DNA of 64,000 bases, from contig NC_091135.1 of the NCBI RefSeq assembly GCF_041381155.1, positions 60,362,567 to 60,426,566 on the forward strand, read 5' to 3'. A model generated the notes under the pieces. That model had not been told where the DNA came from, made no database searches, and saw nothing but the letters and a program-made list of their open reading frames with translations. A program made the translations under genes and the position numbers. The first letter of the stretch is position 1; the number at the start of each line of letters is the position of its first letter. Positions 1 through 26,400 of the stretch are shown here, in pieces. Origin of the DNA: Argopecten irradians (lineage: Eukaryota > Mollusca > Bivalvia > Pectinida > Pectinidae).

Positions 1-1007
1 ACGATGTGCAATCGGGTTTTGGACAATCTGACAGTCACAGTTCTAGTGCGATTGTGACCTAATTTTACGAAATGAATGTACATGTAAACAAATATTTTCA
101 ACATCAGTTTCGCAAATGCAACCGGATTTTCTTTAACTAAAAAAGTTAATAAATAAATTTACGTTTGTTATGAAATATAACAAAGATCTAACTAGATTTT
201 CTGTGGTTTAAATAAAGTTTCATATCTCAATTAACGGACGTCGATGTAAATTATAGGCCGCGATCGTGAACGGTGCTGTTTGGGGCCTTGTCCATGTGCA
301 CATATGCATGCGGCTTCTGCAACGCAATTAATCATAAATTCACCAATCAAATGCTCATGTTTACGAAAAAATGATTGAATATAATATCATCAGAAAACTA
401 AATACTTTCCCTATAGATTTTCTGCCTTACATTGCTTATGCCAGGTACATCGGTACTCAAAACTGGTTTTTACCGATTTCAACTCGGATAGTTCGAACTC
501 ACGACTTTTTCCTGAAGCTTAATTTCGGATAATTCGAACTGGTCCATCAATATTTATTTAATTTTGTTCAAACTAACCGAAGGTTTACCATTTTTAAAAT
601 GGACTTGAGAAAATACCTTCATTTTTGTGTATATTGCTACATCGTTTTTATAAAATCACTTAGTTATAGCACACAATCATTTTTAAGCAAGACAAATCTT
701 CCTTGGTTAAATCTGCTTTGGCAGACGACACCCTTTATGAAATCACGCAATAGTTCATGAGATATAAGCAAAATTGTAAACATGACGAAAACAGGTCCCT
801 GACGAATTTAGGGCACTTGACCATAATGAAATGTGTTTCGAATTTAGCTACTGGTTTCTCATTTCTGTTATTCTTGGTCGTAACACAATGCTTTGAATAA
901 AAGACAGGTATTCTACCATCAGAACGAGGAAAGCATCATGCCTGGTCAAATTAATTGAATAACAGACAGGCATATTATGATCAGAAAGGGAAAAGCATCC
1001 CTTTCTT

Positions 1008-1106
1008 TTTGAGGCTCTTTCCGGAAATTTGCATTTTTTCGCCCCAAACAGATTGGTTGAACTATTTTTTTCGTGAAGAGTCTTCTTGTCATGTTCAGAG
1101 TACCTT
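1008..1106 (+). repeat. Extra copy of the foldback's central module
   Basis: About 98 bp starting TGAGGCTCTTTCCGG and ending TTCAGAGTACCTTA repeat 1927..2024, in the same orientation and with very few differences. The surrounding 850..1200 does not match the foldback arms, so this is either a truncated second element or a related family sharing the module. Confidence 0.75.
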
Positions 1107-1460
1107 AAGCATGAACGTTTGTGGTCCCCCGAGAACACCCCCCCCCCCTCCTCCAACGACGCATAAATCAATGTCAGTTGTAAATTGTACCTTCTCTTGA
1201 AATTATGAAATTCTCATTCTTAATACCAAAAATAACACTTATAATCCTATATCAAGACAGAAATCAATTTTGTTATGGATAACAGCATTCCACAGCTTAA
1301 ACTGGTACTTTCAGTCCATTGGGCCTCTTGAAATTCTCAAATCCTGTGTTTTCTCCCAATGATTTCATACTCATCACAAAAAAACAACAATTATAATCCT
1401 ATATTAATGTAAAAATCAATATTGGTTCACATCATTTCACAACTTGCATTAAAACCTTAA

Positions 1461-2430
1461 GGTTCATGTATTGGCTTTAACAAGTGATATTTTGCAAGCC
1501 TACAACTCATTACTGTGCTGCAATTGAACAAAACTAACTACATTAATTGTTGGTATGTACCCTGGCTAACTGTCAGTCTTACTGTGGATATGTAATTTGT
1601 GAAGCTGCTTGTAAATTTCAGTAAAATAAGAAAAAATGTATATTCTGGAGAAGAAATAGAACTTGTGTAAATTGCATTGATGGCACCAAATAAACATGCT
1701 ATCGCGTTCAGTAGTGACTTTGCCAGGTACTCCAACAGTTTGTTTGGCAAAATCGGACCAGCGAATAGCGCAGGAGCCTATTGTTGTAAATGCAAATGGC
1801 TGCTTTAAATGGCGGATCACAAATATAGCATATAAGAAGACATTTTAATTGATACAAATGCTCCTATAAGGTACTCTGAACATGACAAGAAGACTATTTA
1901 CGAAAAAAATAGTTAAAATGTGGACTTTGAGGCTCTTTCCGGAAATTTGCATTTTTCGCCCCAAACAGATCGGTTGAACTATTTTTTTCGTGAAGAGTCT
2001 TCTTGTCATGTTCAGAGTACCTTATGGTGTCTATAAGAACATTTGTATCAATTGAGATGGCTTTTTATATGCGATATTTGTGATCCGTCATTTATAGCAG
2101 CCATTTGCATTTACTACAATAGGCTCCTGCGCTATTTGCTGGTCCGATTTTGCCAAACAAACTGTTGGAGTACCTGGCATATTCACAACTGAACACGATG
2201 GCATGATTATTTGGTTCCATCAATGCAATTCACACAAGTTCTATGTCTTCTCCAGAAATATACATTTATCTCATATTTTACTGAATTTTACAAGCAGCTT
2301 CACAAATTACATATCAACAGTAAGACTGACAGTTAGCCAGGGTATATACCAACAATTAATGAAATTAGTTCTGTTCAATTGCAGCACAGTAATGAGATTT
2401 AGGCTTGCAAAATATCACTGAACATGAACC
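1461..2430. mobile_element. TTAA-flanked foldback element
   Basis: Nearly the whole element is one inverted repeat: arms of about 450 bp (roughly 1461..1920 and 1975..2430) around a short centre. It begins GGTTCATG and ends CATGAACC, each directly abutted by TTAA (1457..1460 and 2431..2434), the target duplication expected of piggyBac- or Kolobok-type transposases. The arms differ by scattered substitutions and small gaps, so it is not recent. No transposase coding is seen; short frames on each arm are mirror images of each other. It lies in GMPR intron 5. Confidence 0.8.
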
Positions 2431-2553
2431 TTAACCAATGCCAGGATGACTCCATAAGCCTCTCTCTGCAAGAAGTGAGCTAAAATCTATCTCTGTATTT
2501 TTTTTATAACTGATTAACTGAATTCAAAGCATGTATCTTTAAAATTTAACTTA

Positions 2554-16946
<14,393 letters not shown>

Positions 16947-16963
16947 TGCTGCAGTAGATACTT

Positions 16964-17462
16964 TAGACTGGTTCCCGCCTCAGTTACCTCCTTACGTACG
17001 CTTCACTGAGGACCGGTAGCGGGTAGCCATCTTGAGTGGGAATTCCAATCCAGAGTAGTGCGCATCATTTCTGCGCCTGATATGTCATCATGGAGACGGC
17101 TACTTCCGTTAAGAAAAAAAACGTCATTAACGTCGTTCCTATGAACACTCTAAACTCTGTTAGCACGAAATAATTTCAAAACTTAAGATCTCATTTACTT
17201 TTGTTTATAATATCGTTCAAATAAATTATTTATTCTTTACGTTAAGATCCGTCGCTTCGTGTCGTAAAGGGGTTTCCCACGCCTAAAAAAAGTGATGCAG
17301 GCGAACCGGATATGTAGATTGACCAATCAAAAAAACATCATGGTTACCCGCTACCGGTCCCTAGTGAGCGGAGCGCAGCTGGCGGAGAGTAGAGAACTAA
17401 GGGAAGGGAACCAGTCTAGTGAAGCGTACGCAAGGGAGGTAACTGAGGCGGGAACCAGTCTA
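16964..17462. mobile_element. Inverted-repeat element (MITE-like) over the GMPR 5' flank
   Basis: The left end 16964..17035 (AGACTGGTTCCCGCCTCAG...ACCGGTAGCGGGTA) is repeated inverted at 17337..17462, where the right arm carries an extra stretch including a second GACTGGTTCCC-like segment. The inner ~300 bp show no coding. The arms end in TA on both sides, so a TA target duplication is possible. The left end lies 18 bp from the GMPR ATG, so the 5' UTR and any core promoter must lie in or across the element. Family not identified. Confidence 0.7.
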
Positions 17463-17699
17463 CAAAAGGGAAACCCGGTAATATTTCAAAAATTGAAGAA
17501 AATAAACTAATTTTCGAATAACCTTTGCAACCATGCAGATGTAAAGACATCATTTGAATACATATGCAAGAGTATGACTTTTTTTTCCAAATTTATTTTT
17601 CTAATATCATCCATTAGTTTAATAACTTTTTGAACTTTATAATAGACTTTTTTCCATGAAACTGCAATATAGACATCACCAACATACATGTACGTATGT

Positions 17700-18345
17700 A
17701 ATTAATTTTTATTTGTTTTCATACCAAATCTGGCTTTCTGATTGGCCAAATATTTTTTGCATTTAAGCATTGATGTCACTATTTTTTAATTTTATCGGTG
17801 TATGAAAAAAAAATTGTTTGCAAACTGTGTGAATCCGCGTAGCGGATTCTCACAAAAGTTTGCAAACAATTTTTTTTCATAACCCGATAAAATTAAAAAA
17901 TAGTGACATCAATACTTATAATTAATTTTATACTCTATTTGATAAAATGAAGTATGTTTAAATATAACATTATAGTGGTTTTTCAAGGGATTCTTTTTTC
18001 CGAAACAATACGCAACGTCAATGTCTCTATTGTGACGTCACGATAACGTCGGGGTTTCGCGCCATTCTCGGAATTTTTTTTCATAGCGGTATGCAAAACA
18101 AATATTGGCCAATCAGAAAGCCAGATTTGGTATGAAAACAAAGAAAAAATAATTATACCACTTCATTTTATCAAATAGAGTATAAAATTAGTTATAAGTA
18201 TTGATGTCACTATTTTTTAATTTTATCGGGGTATGAAAAAAAATTGTTTGCAAACTTTAGTGCAACTCTGGCAGTTTGTTCTGTGAATTTTTTTTCATAC
18301 CCCGATAAAATTAAAAGATAGTGACATCAATGCTTAAAATATATA
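17700..18345. mobile_element. Nest of palindromic MITE-like repeats
   Basis: Four overlapping inverted pairs. Outer pair 17712..17762 with 18091..18142 (CATACCAAATCTGGCTTTCT). Inner hairpin 17766..17825 with 17836..17913 (TTGATGTCACTATTTTTTAA) around GAATCCGCGTAGCGGATTC. 17875..17950 pairs with 18157..18230 (ACTTCATTTTATCAAATAGA). A second hairpin is 18205..18258 with 18285..18338. The hairpin unit therefore occurs twice, once complete inside the outer element and once beside it. No coding. Confidence 0.75.
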
Positions 18346-18349
18346 AACT

Positions 18350-20689
18350 TGATTGATAGCCTAGAACTTTAACAAACTCAAGGATTAGCATATAGGCCTA
18401 CACCCTACGTCCTTGAACAACTTCATAATACCAGTAACTAGACTATTTTTTTTAATTTTGAAACTATAGGCATCATCAACTTATATAAACTTGATTGATA
18501 GGGCCTAGAACTTTAGTATAATATTTGGACCCGTTAGAATGACCATAGATAATTTATGCATGATGCCTGATTAGGGCCAGTGCGCACTGCCATATCAAAA
18601 CATGGAATAAGCCGACACCGTTTGGTATGGGGCCAGGTCATCTTACCACCGAGAATCGCCACTTATCTTGGTCTTTTCAACAAATGAATAATTTACCTAC
18701 TCATAGCCATCAATTTTATCACGCATGCACGTTCTATTGTGTCAACACAGTAGTTTCTTTTCCGCAACTTTAAATTTCCCTCGTCGTCTTCGCCATTTTC
18801 TCATAGCATGCAAAGGCTCAGGGATCTGAGAATTAGTTCAGATTACAAAATCATGGACCAACCAGAGTGCCCTAAGACCATTTTAGGCGTTTTATGGGTT
18901 TTGATGAAAAATCGGTAAAAATTACACTCTACATAGTACCATTATTTATACGCAATATATAACATGCAGCAAAACAGTGGATACTTTTTCCAGAAGAATT
19001 GACCAATCGCCAGCTGTCAATCAAACCAACTGTGCATTATGTGTATGCTACGTTTTGCTGTAAATATGCTACATTGCAAAAAGCATTCAATGTATGAACG
19101 GAAGTGTATACTATTTCTTAAATTTCGTAGTTTCGAGTCTGTATAGCGGTACTCGATCATTTGCTGAGACAAATGAAACAATGGATAGTGGAAATTTTAT
19201 GCCAATTTTATTTATTCTATACGTTTTTGTTGTAATCTTAAGTTATAAACGGCGTCGTGGATAGCAATTTGAACTGTCAGTGACTAATGAAATGTTGAGG
19301 GTTAACCAGCATTAACATTTCAGACACTTTTCATGAGTTGATCTGCTGTTCATCATCGAAGAATTGAGCCAACCGCCTAATATAGTTTGAACTATTTTAA
19401 AGATGCTCCACCGCTGACAAATGGTATTTTTTTCACTATCAAAAACAGGAGCAGACGATTTCGTATTTTTCTTCAGTTATAAAAGTTACTTACTTTTCAC
19501 CATTACCACCATTGAAAAGTTTGAGCTTCTCATTTTACTTCAAGTTAAAAACATAAAATTATTAATTGCATCCCGAAAAAATCCGTGGCAAAATATCCAA
19601 TATGGAATGAAGTACTGATTGCGCATGCACCAAAAGCAAAATGAATTATTTGTTATTATGTTTTGTGTTAATTAGACATACATATACACGATTAAACACC
19701 AATTATTGTTCAAATGTTGAGTACCTTTTATGCTCTGTCGGCGGTGGAGCATCTATATGGGGTATTCTTTTTGGCTTTCATTACTTCAAGCACCATCACA
19801 GGTTTATAAATGAATCCATAGTGATTACACTTCGATTTTTATATATTGGTAACATTATTTTCAAAACCATGTTCATGAATTTGTGAATATACATGTTATG
19901 AGGATTCTATAATGTTAAACATGTTTGTACATGTAGTTACAAAAAATTTCATTCATCCCGCTTCGATACTCACAAGTAACGATACAAAACAACTAACGAT
20001 TATACTATACACTCCGTTCATACACTGAATCATCCGATAAACAAACAGCTGTCATTAATTCGCTTAGTTCAAGTTGCTAAACAAAAAGTTGTCACTTTGC
20101 CTCTTTTTGTTGATGTTATTCAGAAAGCAGCCAATAGTGATGCTTCCAGTCATGCATTTAATAGCATTTATTTTTAAGCAATAAATTCGCAAAAAGTCGC
20201 AGAGAAAATATGAAGGGATGCTATATTGTTACAGGCGTTATTCGAATATGTTTCTCCAGTCGATGATTGGTTTGCATAGCTCTGCGTGTTTTGTGCTTGC
20301 ATGGATAAAAGTAGAAACGGGAATAAAATCCACCCAGACCTCAACCATCATCAACTTCAGATTACGTAATTAGGGCTTTTCACCCATGGGTAAAATACCT
20401 ATTGGTTTTGTTCTGTTATTTTATTATTCTTCTGCACAGAAAGTTGTATACAAAGGATCTCAGTAAGATATATGCCAATGAACGTGTCACCATATTCTAG
20501 GGCATGAGTTGAAGGTGTGACAGCAGCATTTTTATGTTGGACAAAAATGGCAATATGGCCGCTACGACCCAACTTCCGTTTTAAACGTATGTCAGTATCT
20601 CGTTAACGGCTTGACGAATTTCTTTCTGTTTTGGATATGTTGTGTAGAATAAAAATGGAGCAAGTAACTACTGCAACACTTTTCTGTAA
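18350..20689. other. Intergenic, GMPR to NFS1: little recognised
   Basis: A direct duplication of ATATAAACTTGATTGATAG followed by CCTAGAACTTTA occurs at 18345 and 18482. No gene, no long array. Confidence 0.5.
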
Positions 20690-21210
20690 AACGTCATCTT
20701 CTTCTCAAGTTCTAGAAGGCCCAGAGACCTAATATTAGGTCTGTAGCATGCTGACATAAATGGCTACCAAGTTCGATAATATGAATGACCTAGACCTTCA
20801 TTCAAGGTCACATGGGTCAAAAATTCTGAAATCTTCAAATGACTTCTTGAGCTCTAGAAGGCACTAGAGGCCTAATATTAGAAATAATGCCTACTAAGTT
20901 TGTTAGTATGATTGACCTTGACCATCATTCAAGGTCACCTGGGCCAAATATCCTGAAATTTTCAAATTACTTCTTGTGAAGTTGTGGAAGGCCTAGAGAC
21001 CTTGTATTAGGAGGTGCAGGATGCCAACATAAATGGTTACCAAGTTTGTTAATATATAATACTATATTCAACGTCACTGGGGCTAAAAATCCTTAAATCT
21101 TCAAATTGATTCTTTTGAAGTTCTTAAAGTCCTAAGACCTGAAATTGGACTTGTAGCACATAGAGGCAAAGCACTACTAAGTTTGTTAATAAAAATGATA
21201 TTGACCGGAA
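20690..21210. repeat. Element with four ~137-bp core repeats
   Basis: The module CTAGAAGGCCCAGAGACCTAA ... GACCTTCATTCAAGGTCAC recurs at 20716, 20858, 20988 and 21126 with heavy drift. Core-repeat architecture resembles the pearl-like elements at 29.6 and 44.8 kb but the sequence family differs. Ends are unclear. Lies between the NFS1 3' end and the GMPR start. Confidence 0.6.
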
Positions 21211-23492
21211 TACCTTTTAGGTGAGAAGCCAAATTGTCCACTGACAATTTCTAGTTTTTCATAGTTTTGCTTATATCAACAGTACCAATGTTGAATAGGG
21301 CATAATTCACCCTATCCAAAATTACAGACGCCATTTTGCTGACAAGGTCAAAAAGGACTCGATGCGTATACTTTTGTAAAGTCAAAACCAGTCAAACCAG
21401 CGCTCCTACTACATGCTGTAAACACTAGTAAACATAATGGTATGGTTATTTGGTGACAGAAATATGTACTGAACCCTGTTGACTTGCAGAACAGGATGTA
21501 CAATTTTTGCATATTTTGCCAAAATTTAACAACATAACAATCTACGAGTCAACAGTAATACCTAAGGTTTGGACGGATGCATAGACATTTTATATCAACT
21601 AAGTTATCTTCAAGTACGTATACATCTAAGAGCCATCCCTCCCATGTGCTTTAATCATACATGCATAACATCCGTTGCTTAGTTTCAGATATCATTTGGG
21701 TAATAATAATAATAAAACTTTATTTAAAGAGGATAATTATAACACGCTTAGTCAAAGGCTAATCTGCAAGGTCCCCGAAGTTTAGTAAAACATTTTATGT
21801 CATTTTATATCATATGGGTGTAGCCAAAGTGACACGTACATTTTGATTTATTTCAGGCCCTGAGGGACTCAGTCAGCAGGACATTTGTACAACTTTGAAG
21901 CTCCACTTCATATGGATGCTACAATTCAAATTTGGTTAAATTCCTAAGATTGGTTTCTAGTAATTTAAATGTGGACATACAGACAAACTTCAGACACCTT
22001 TGGACCAGGTGAGCTATATTATCTATTGAATTCTAGAAGATAAATAGGCAATCATATCTTTCTGAATACTGTAAAGTGATAGATGTTCAATATATCAAAG
22101 ACAAAGATGGATTCTGCTGGGGTTTCTTGTAAGCTTTAATTATATATATGTGTAGTTTACTGCAGATTATCATCTTTATTCAACACAATAAACACCTTCA
22201 GTCATGCAATGAAACAATTTATTGAAATTGTCAAAATGTCAAGTTACAATTTCCATATCATATATTACAATAAGATATAGATACTGATACTCTCCTACTT
22301 TTATTTTTATCATTACATTATCATACCTGTAACTATGGGAAACCTTAATGGAGCCAAGTTTATATACTGTACCCCAACTTCCATCAGATGTCTATACCCT
22401 TATCTTCTATAGTAATAACTTTTATGTTAAAAGGTAAATTACCATTTTTCCTTTCGGTCTGCTTCCTATTTCATACTAGGTTCATTTAAGTGGCTGAAAT
22501 GCCAAGTTTGAATACAGGAGGAATCTGAAGTACACAACACTAAAGCCAACATCTGGTAAGTGCTAAACAAGTTGTGACCCAAAAATGGGAAGATAGGACA
22601 AAGAGCTTGATACCTGAACAACTTGGCTTCTTCTATATGGTTCAAATTTAAAGCAAATGAGTTATCTTGTGAAATAACATACAGCCACTAGCATTTTCAT
22701 GAGGATTTTTTTTGTATTTGTTTTTTTTGTTCCTGTGATTCGGTCATAAAAGCAGTAATGATAATATTATGTTCTAGTACATCTATGAGATTAAAGATAA
22801 ATATAATGTTCAATGGATAAATGCCTGACTTTAAATGCTATACTGAATAATTTTTGTTTTGTATTTGATATTAAAATTTACACTGTTATGAAACTTGAGC
22901 TATAACATACATAGACGACTTTAGATCACCAAACTGTGAATATAAATGCATTCCAAAGTGCCTTGAATCAGATCAACTTAACACACCAAGACATTTATCC
23001 AGTGGCAGATCCTGATGATTTTGGAGGCTCCAGGAGCCCCCATCCCTACTCCCTATCATCAAAGTTTTCTTTAAATAACGTATTTTCACCTTTGTCCTTA
23101 ATTTTTATATTCGTGGACCCCACAATTATTTATAATTCAAGAAAGGTCTAACTATCTTCAAGCACCTGATGATACAGTATAACATTTCTAACATGCATGA
23201 ACATGTACTGTACATGGGTCTTAATATACAATACATCAACCAAAAGAGAACATGTATATGTATATGTTGTTCTAATTATAACTTAGAATTTCTGGTACAT
23301 AATGATTTGAAGAGTTCAAACATTTCTGGAGTATTATCTTCATACCAAGCGCACTTTGTCTTCATCAGTCAAAGACATGATCATACAACATAGATGAAGT
23401 GATGATTTTTAAATACACACAACACGCCAGGGCTGAACCCTGATCCAAACAGTAAGTCTCAATCACAGATAACATGGCCGTCCACACGTCTC
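21211..23492. other. 3' flank of NFS1
   Basis: The NFS1 stop is at 23493..23495; the 3' UTR must run leftward from here. AATAAA on the minus strand occurs near 22216..22221 as one candidate polyadenylation signal, but several AT-rich alternatives exist. At 22008 a CCAGGTGAGCTA resembles the pearl-like terminus, suggesting an old fragment at about 21840..22020. Confidence 0.35.
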
Positions 23493-26400
23493 TCAATGCT
23501 GTGACCATTGGATAGTCTTCAGGTCAATTCCTTCCTGTACCATTTCCCATAATGGGCTGCAATCAACACAAACACATTAGCTTTCTCTATTGGTCTTATA
23601 TTTTACAAAACAATAACATAAATTGCAACTGTATCAGAAAGTGTGCATGAATTTCAAAATTGTTATTTATTTATGTACAGATGACCAATCTTGAACTTTG
23701 CATTATATTGTATTATACATTTATATGTATTTCTATCCTAATAAAGCCAAACCAATACCTATCTTAGCTTCTTTGATTTAAGAAATTTAATTAAAGGATA
23801 AACCTGTTTTCTGTATAAAAGATCTGCAAGTCCTGACATCAATGTTCCTGTCTATAAATATGCTCACCTCATCTCTCTCAGCCGAGTTACATGATCAATA
23901 CATTTGTCTACAGTGTAGTCCAACTCCTCTTCTGTTGTAAACCTTCCTATCCCGAACCTGTACACAAGGAAATCATATATTGTTATCATATTGTACAAAA
24001 ATTGATTTAACTACAATTCAATATTATGTATAATATTTAGATGATTGGGATAACATCCTAAAATAGTTAAAAGTCATTTAAGGATGGCCTCCCCTGTAAG
24101 TTAAGTCTGAGATTTGGGAGGCTGCAATATATTTGTGTTATGTCTCTTTGTGCAAACGTAAGAGTGGAACTTTTGCCACAAGTTCAATCTCAATGAAGCA
24201 TGTGGTAAAAGATACCGAACAGAACACCCCACACAGTCACACTATACTAACAACAGACACGACCTTAGAGTCACTGCAAACTGACACTGCTTTCTATTAC
24301 AGTGAACTTAACATACTAGAAATTGCTGTTAATTCTTACTTATTCCTTTCCTGAGATTGACTAAAAATTAGAACATTTTTAATAACTTTTATTACTTTTG
24401 TTTCCTGCTGTCTTATAAGATTTGGAAAAAAAATAATTTGGTGTTCAGATTAATACATTTTTAACAGAGTATTTAAAATATTAATTTTACAAATATGTAA
24501 CCTATCTGTGGTATAAATTTACATAAATTACAATTTTGTTAAATGATGAAACAATATGGAAGCTTTTTAAATAAAATGGAAATTGCCGAATATGTAAATT
24601 GTTGCAAAAATCATTACAAATATGCAGCACATATTTGAGTGCCTTTTTTTGACACCACAAAAAATATAATGAAAATACTTATAAATAGATAACATAATAA
24701 ACAACCATAAAACTGCAATTGGAAATATCTACCTTATAGAAGAATGTGCCAGATCTTCATCCGCCCCAATAGCTCTCAGTACATAGGAAGGCTCCAGGGA
24801 AGCAGAAGTACAGGCACTGAAACAATAATAAAGGGCTTCCATTGTTTTCTTTTATACTAGGTTCTTCTCATTAGAATACTGACATAAATACTTTAGCAGT
24901 GGTGTATTTTTCTCCAGTTTATTGAAAATGTTTGTGAGAATCAGATAAAGTAATATTCATGAGAATCAGGAGACAGTCAGATAAAGTAATATTCATTCTA
25001 CCATTCATCCATTTGATAAGTATACCAATATTAACAAACATTATCTAGGTCAAACTATTAACATGACAGCCAAATAGCTGTTTAAACTTTGAATTTTATC
25101 ATGGATTCTATTTATCAAGGCACAATTTTGCACAGCCTAGTGAACAGGATAAGTACTGAAAATAATAGAAACAGTTATGTCGTTTCCATAAAGTCAGGGG
25201 GAGATAATCTAATAAATTTGGTAGTTTTCCTCTTTACTGTATAGTTGCTAATATTCGCAGGGTTTTATTTTCGCTAATTTCGCAGACCCATCCAAAATCG
25301 TGAAATTCATTACTTCGCAAAATTAATCAAAATCAAGGTTTCACGAATTGACGAATAAAGAATGAGGCTTTAAAAGTCTAGAAAGATAGTATGCGAAAAT
25401 AATCCCCCACAAATAAGTCCAAAAGAGTAAATCGCGAAATTTTACACTCATGAAATTTAACAATTATACCGTACTGAAATCAGCAGTTTCTAATTACCTT
25501 CCTGATGACAAAGCTACGTCCTTCAGTGCCATCAGTAAACTCTCCCCTTCCACAAAAGCAAACGACAAATTGACACACCCTGTAATGAAAGACAGAGGTA
25601 AAAACCAAGTATTGTTTACTTTGGTGTGTTCTTACCTTAGACAGACATTAAATAAAATTTTCTAAGGTCTACTACAGGACAATTAGAATTATTTTGTTAT
25701 CTAATGAAAAAATTTCAATTTTTATATTTGATTTTGACAAAAATATCACAGCTATATGTCTTGACTTTTTATTTAGTATAATAACAGATCCAAGCATTTT
25801 AGTTCACTAAGTTTTTAACATTTTTAGCATTGATACAGTAGATACATACCAATTTGAGACAATAGATACATACCAGTATATTCTAATTTGTTTCTTTTAC
25901 CTTTGATGAATGGAATAGACTTGTCTGATTATCTCTAGCTATTTCAGGTAAGTGTGTGATCCCTCGCTGACTGACCACCAGATAAAATAATGATTTAATA
26001 TTGCTTTGTAATAAAGCCATTAAGAATATGGCATTTACAAGAGATTAACTTACAGTTGGAATAATATATGGCATTAAAAGAGTACCTGGATATGAGCTAT
26101 CTGAATCCCCGTTTCTGATGACCTTGGGTAAAGCTGACTGGATACGATTGATTAGTCTGTTAGACAGAGCTGTGATCCTCTTGTGGTCATACTATAACAC
26201 AAAGAATCTGTGCTTATATCTGTCCAATGTAAGGAAGCTTGTCATCACAGGCAAATGTATACAGATTTACAAAACAAACACCAACAATGAAGTATTGTCT
26301 CAAAATGAGAAATTATCAATTGTATAACAAACTTTCTACAATATGTTATTGACATCATTCAATCTATAACTAAATCACTGTCCATTTTGAAATGATTAGT

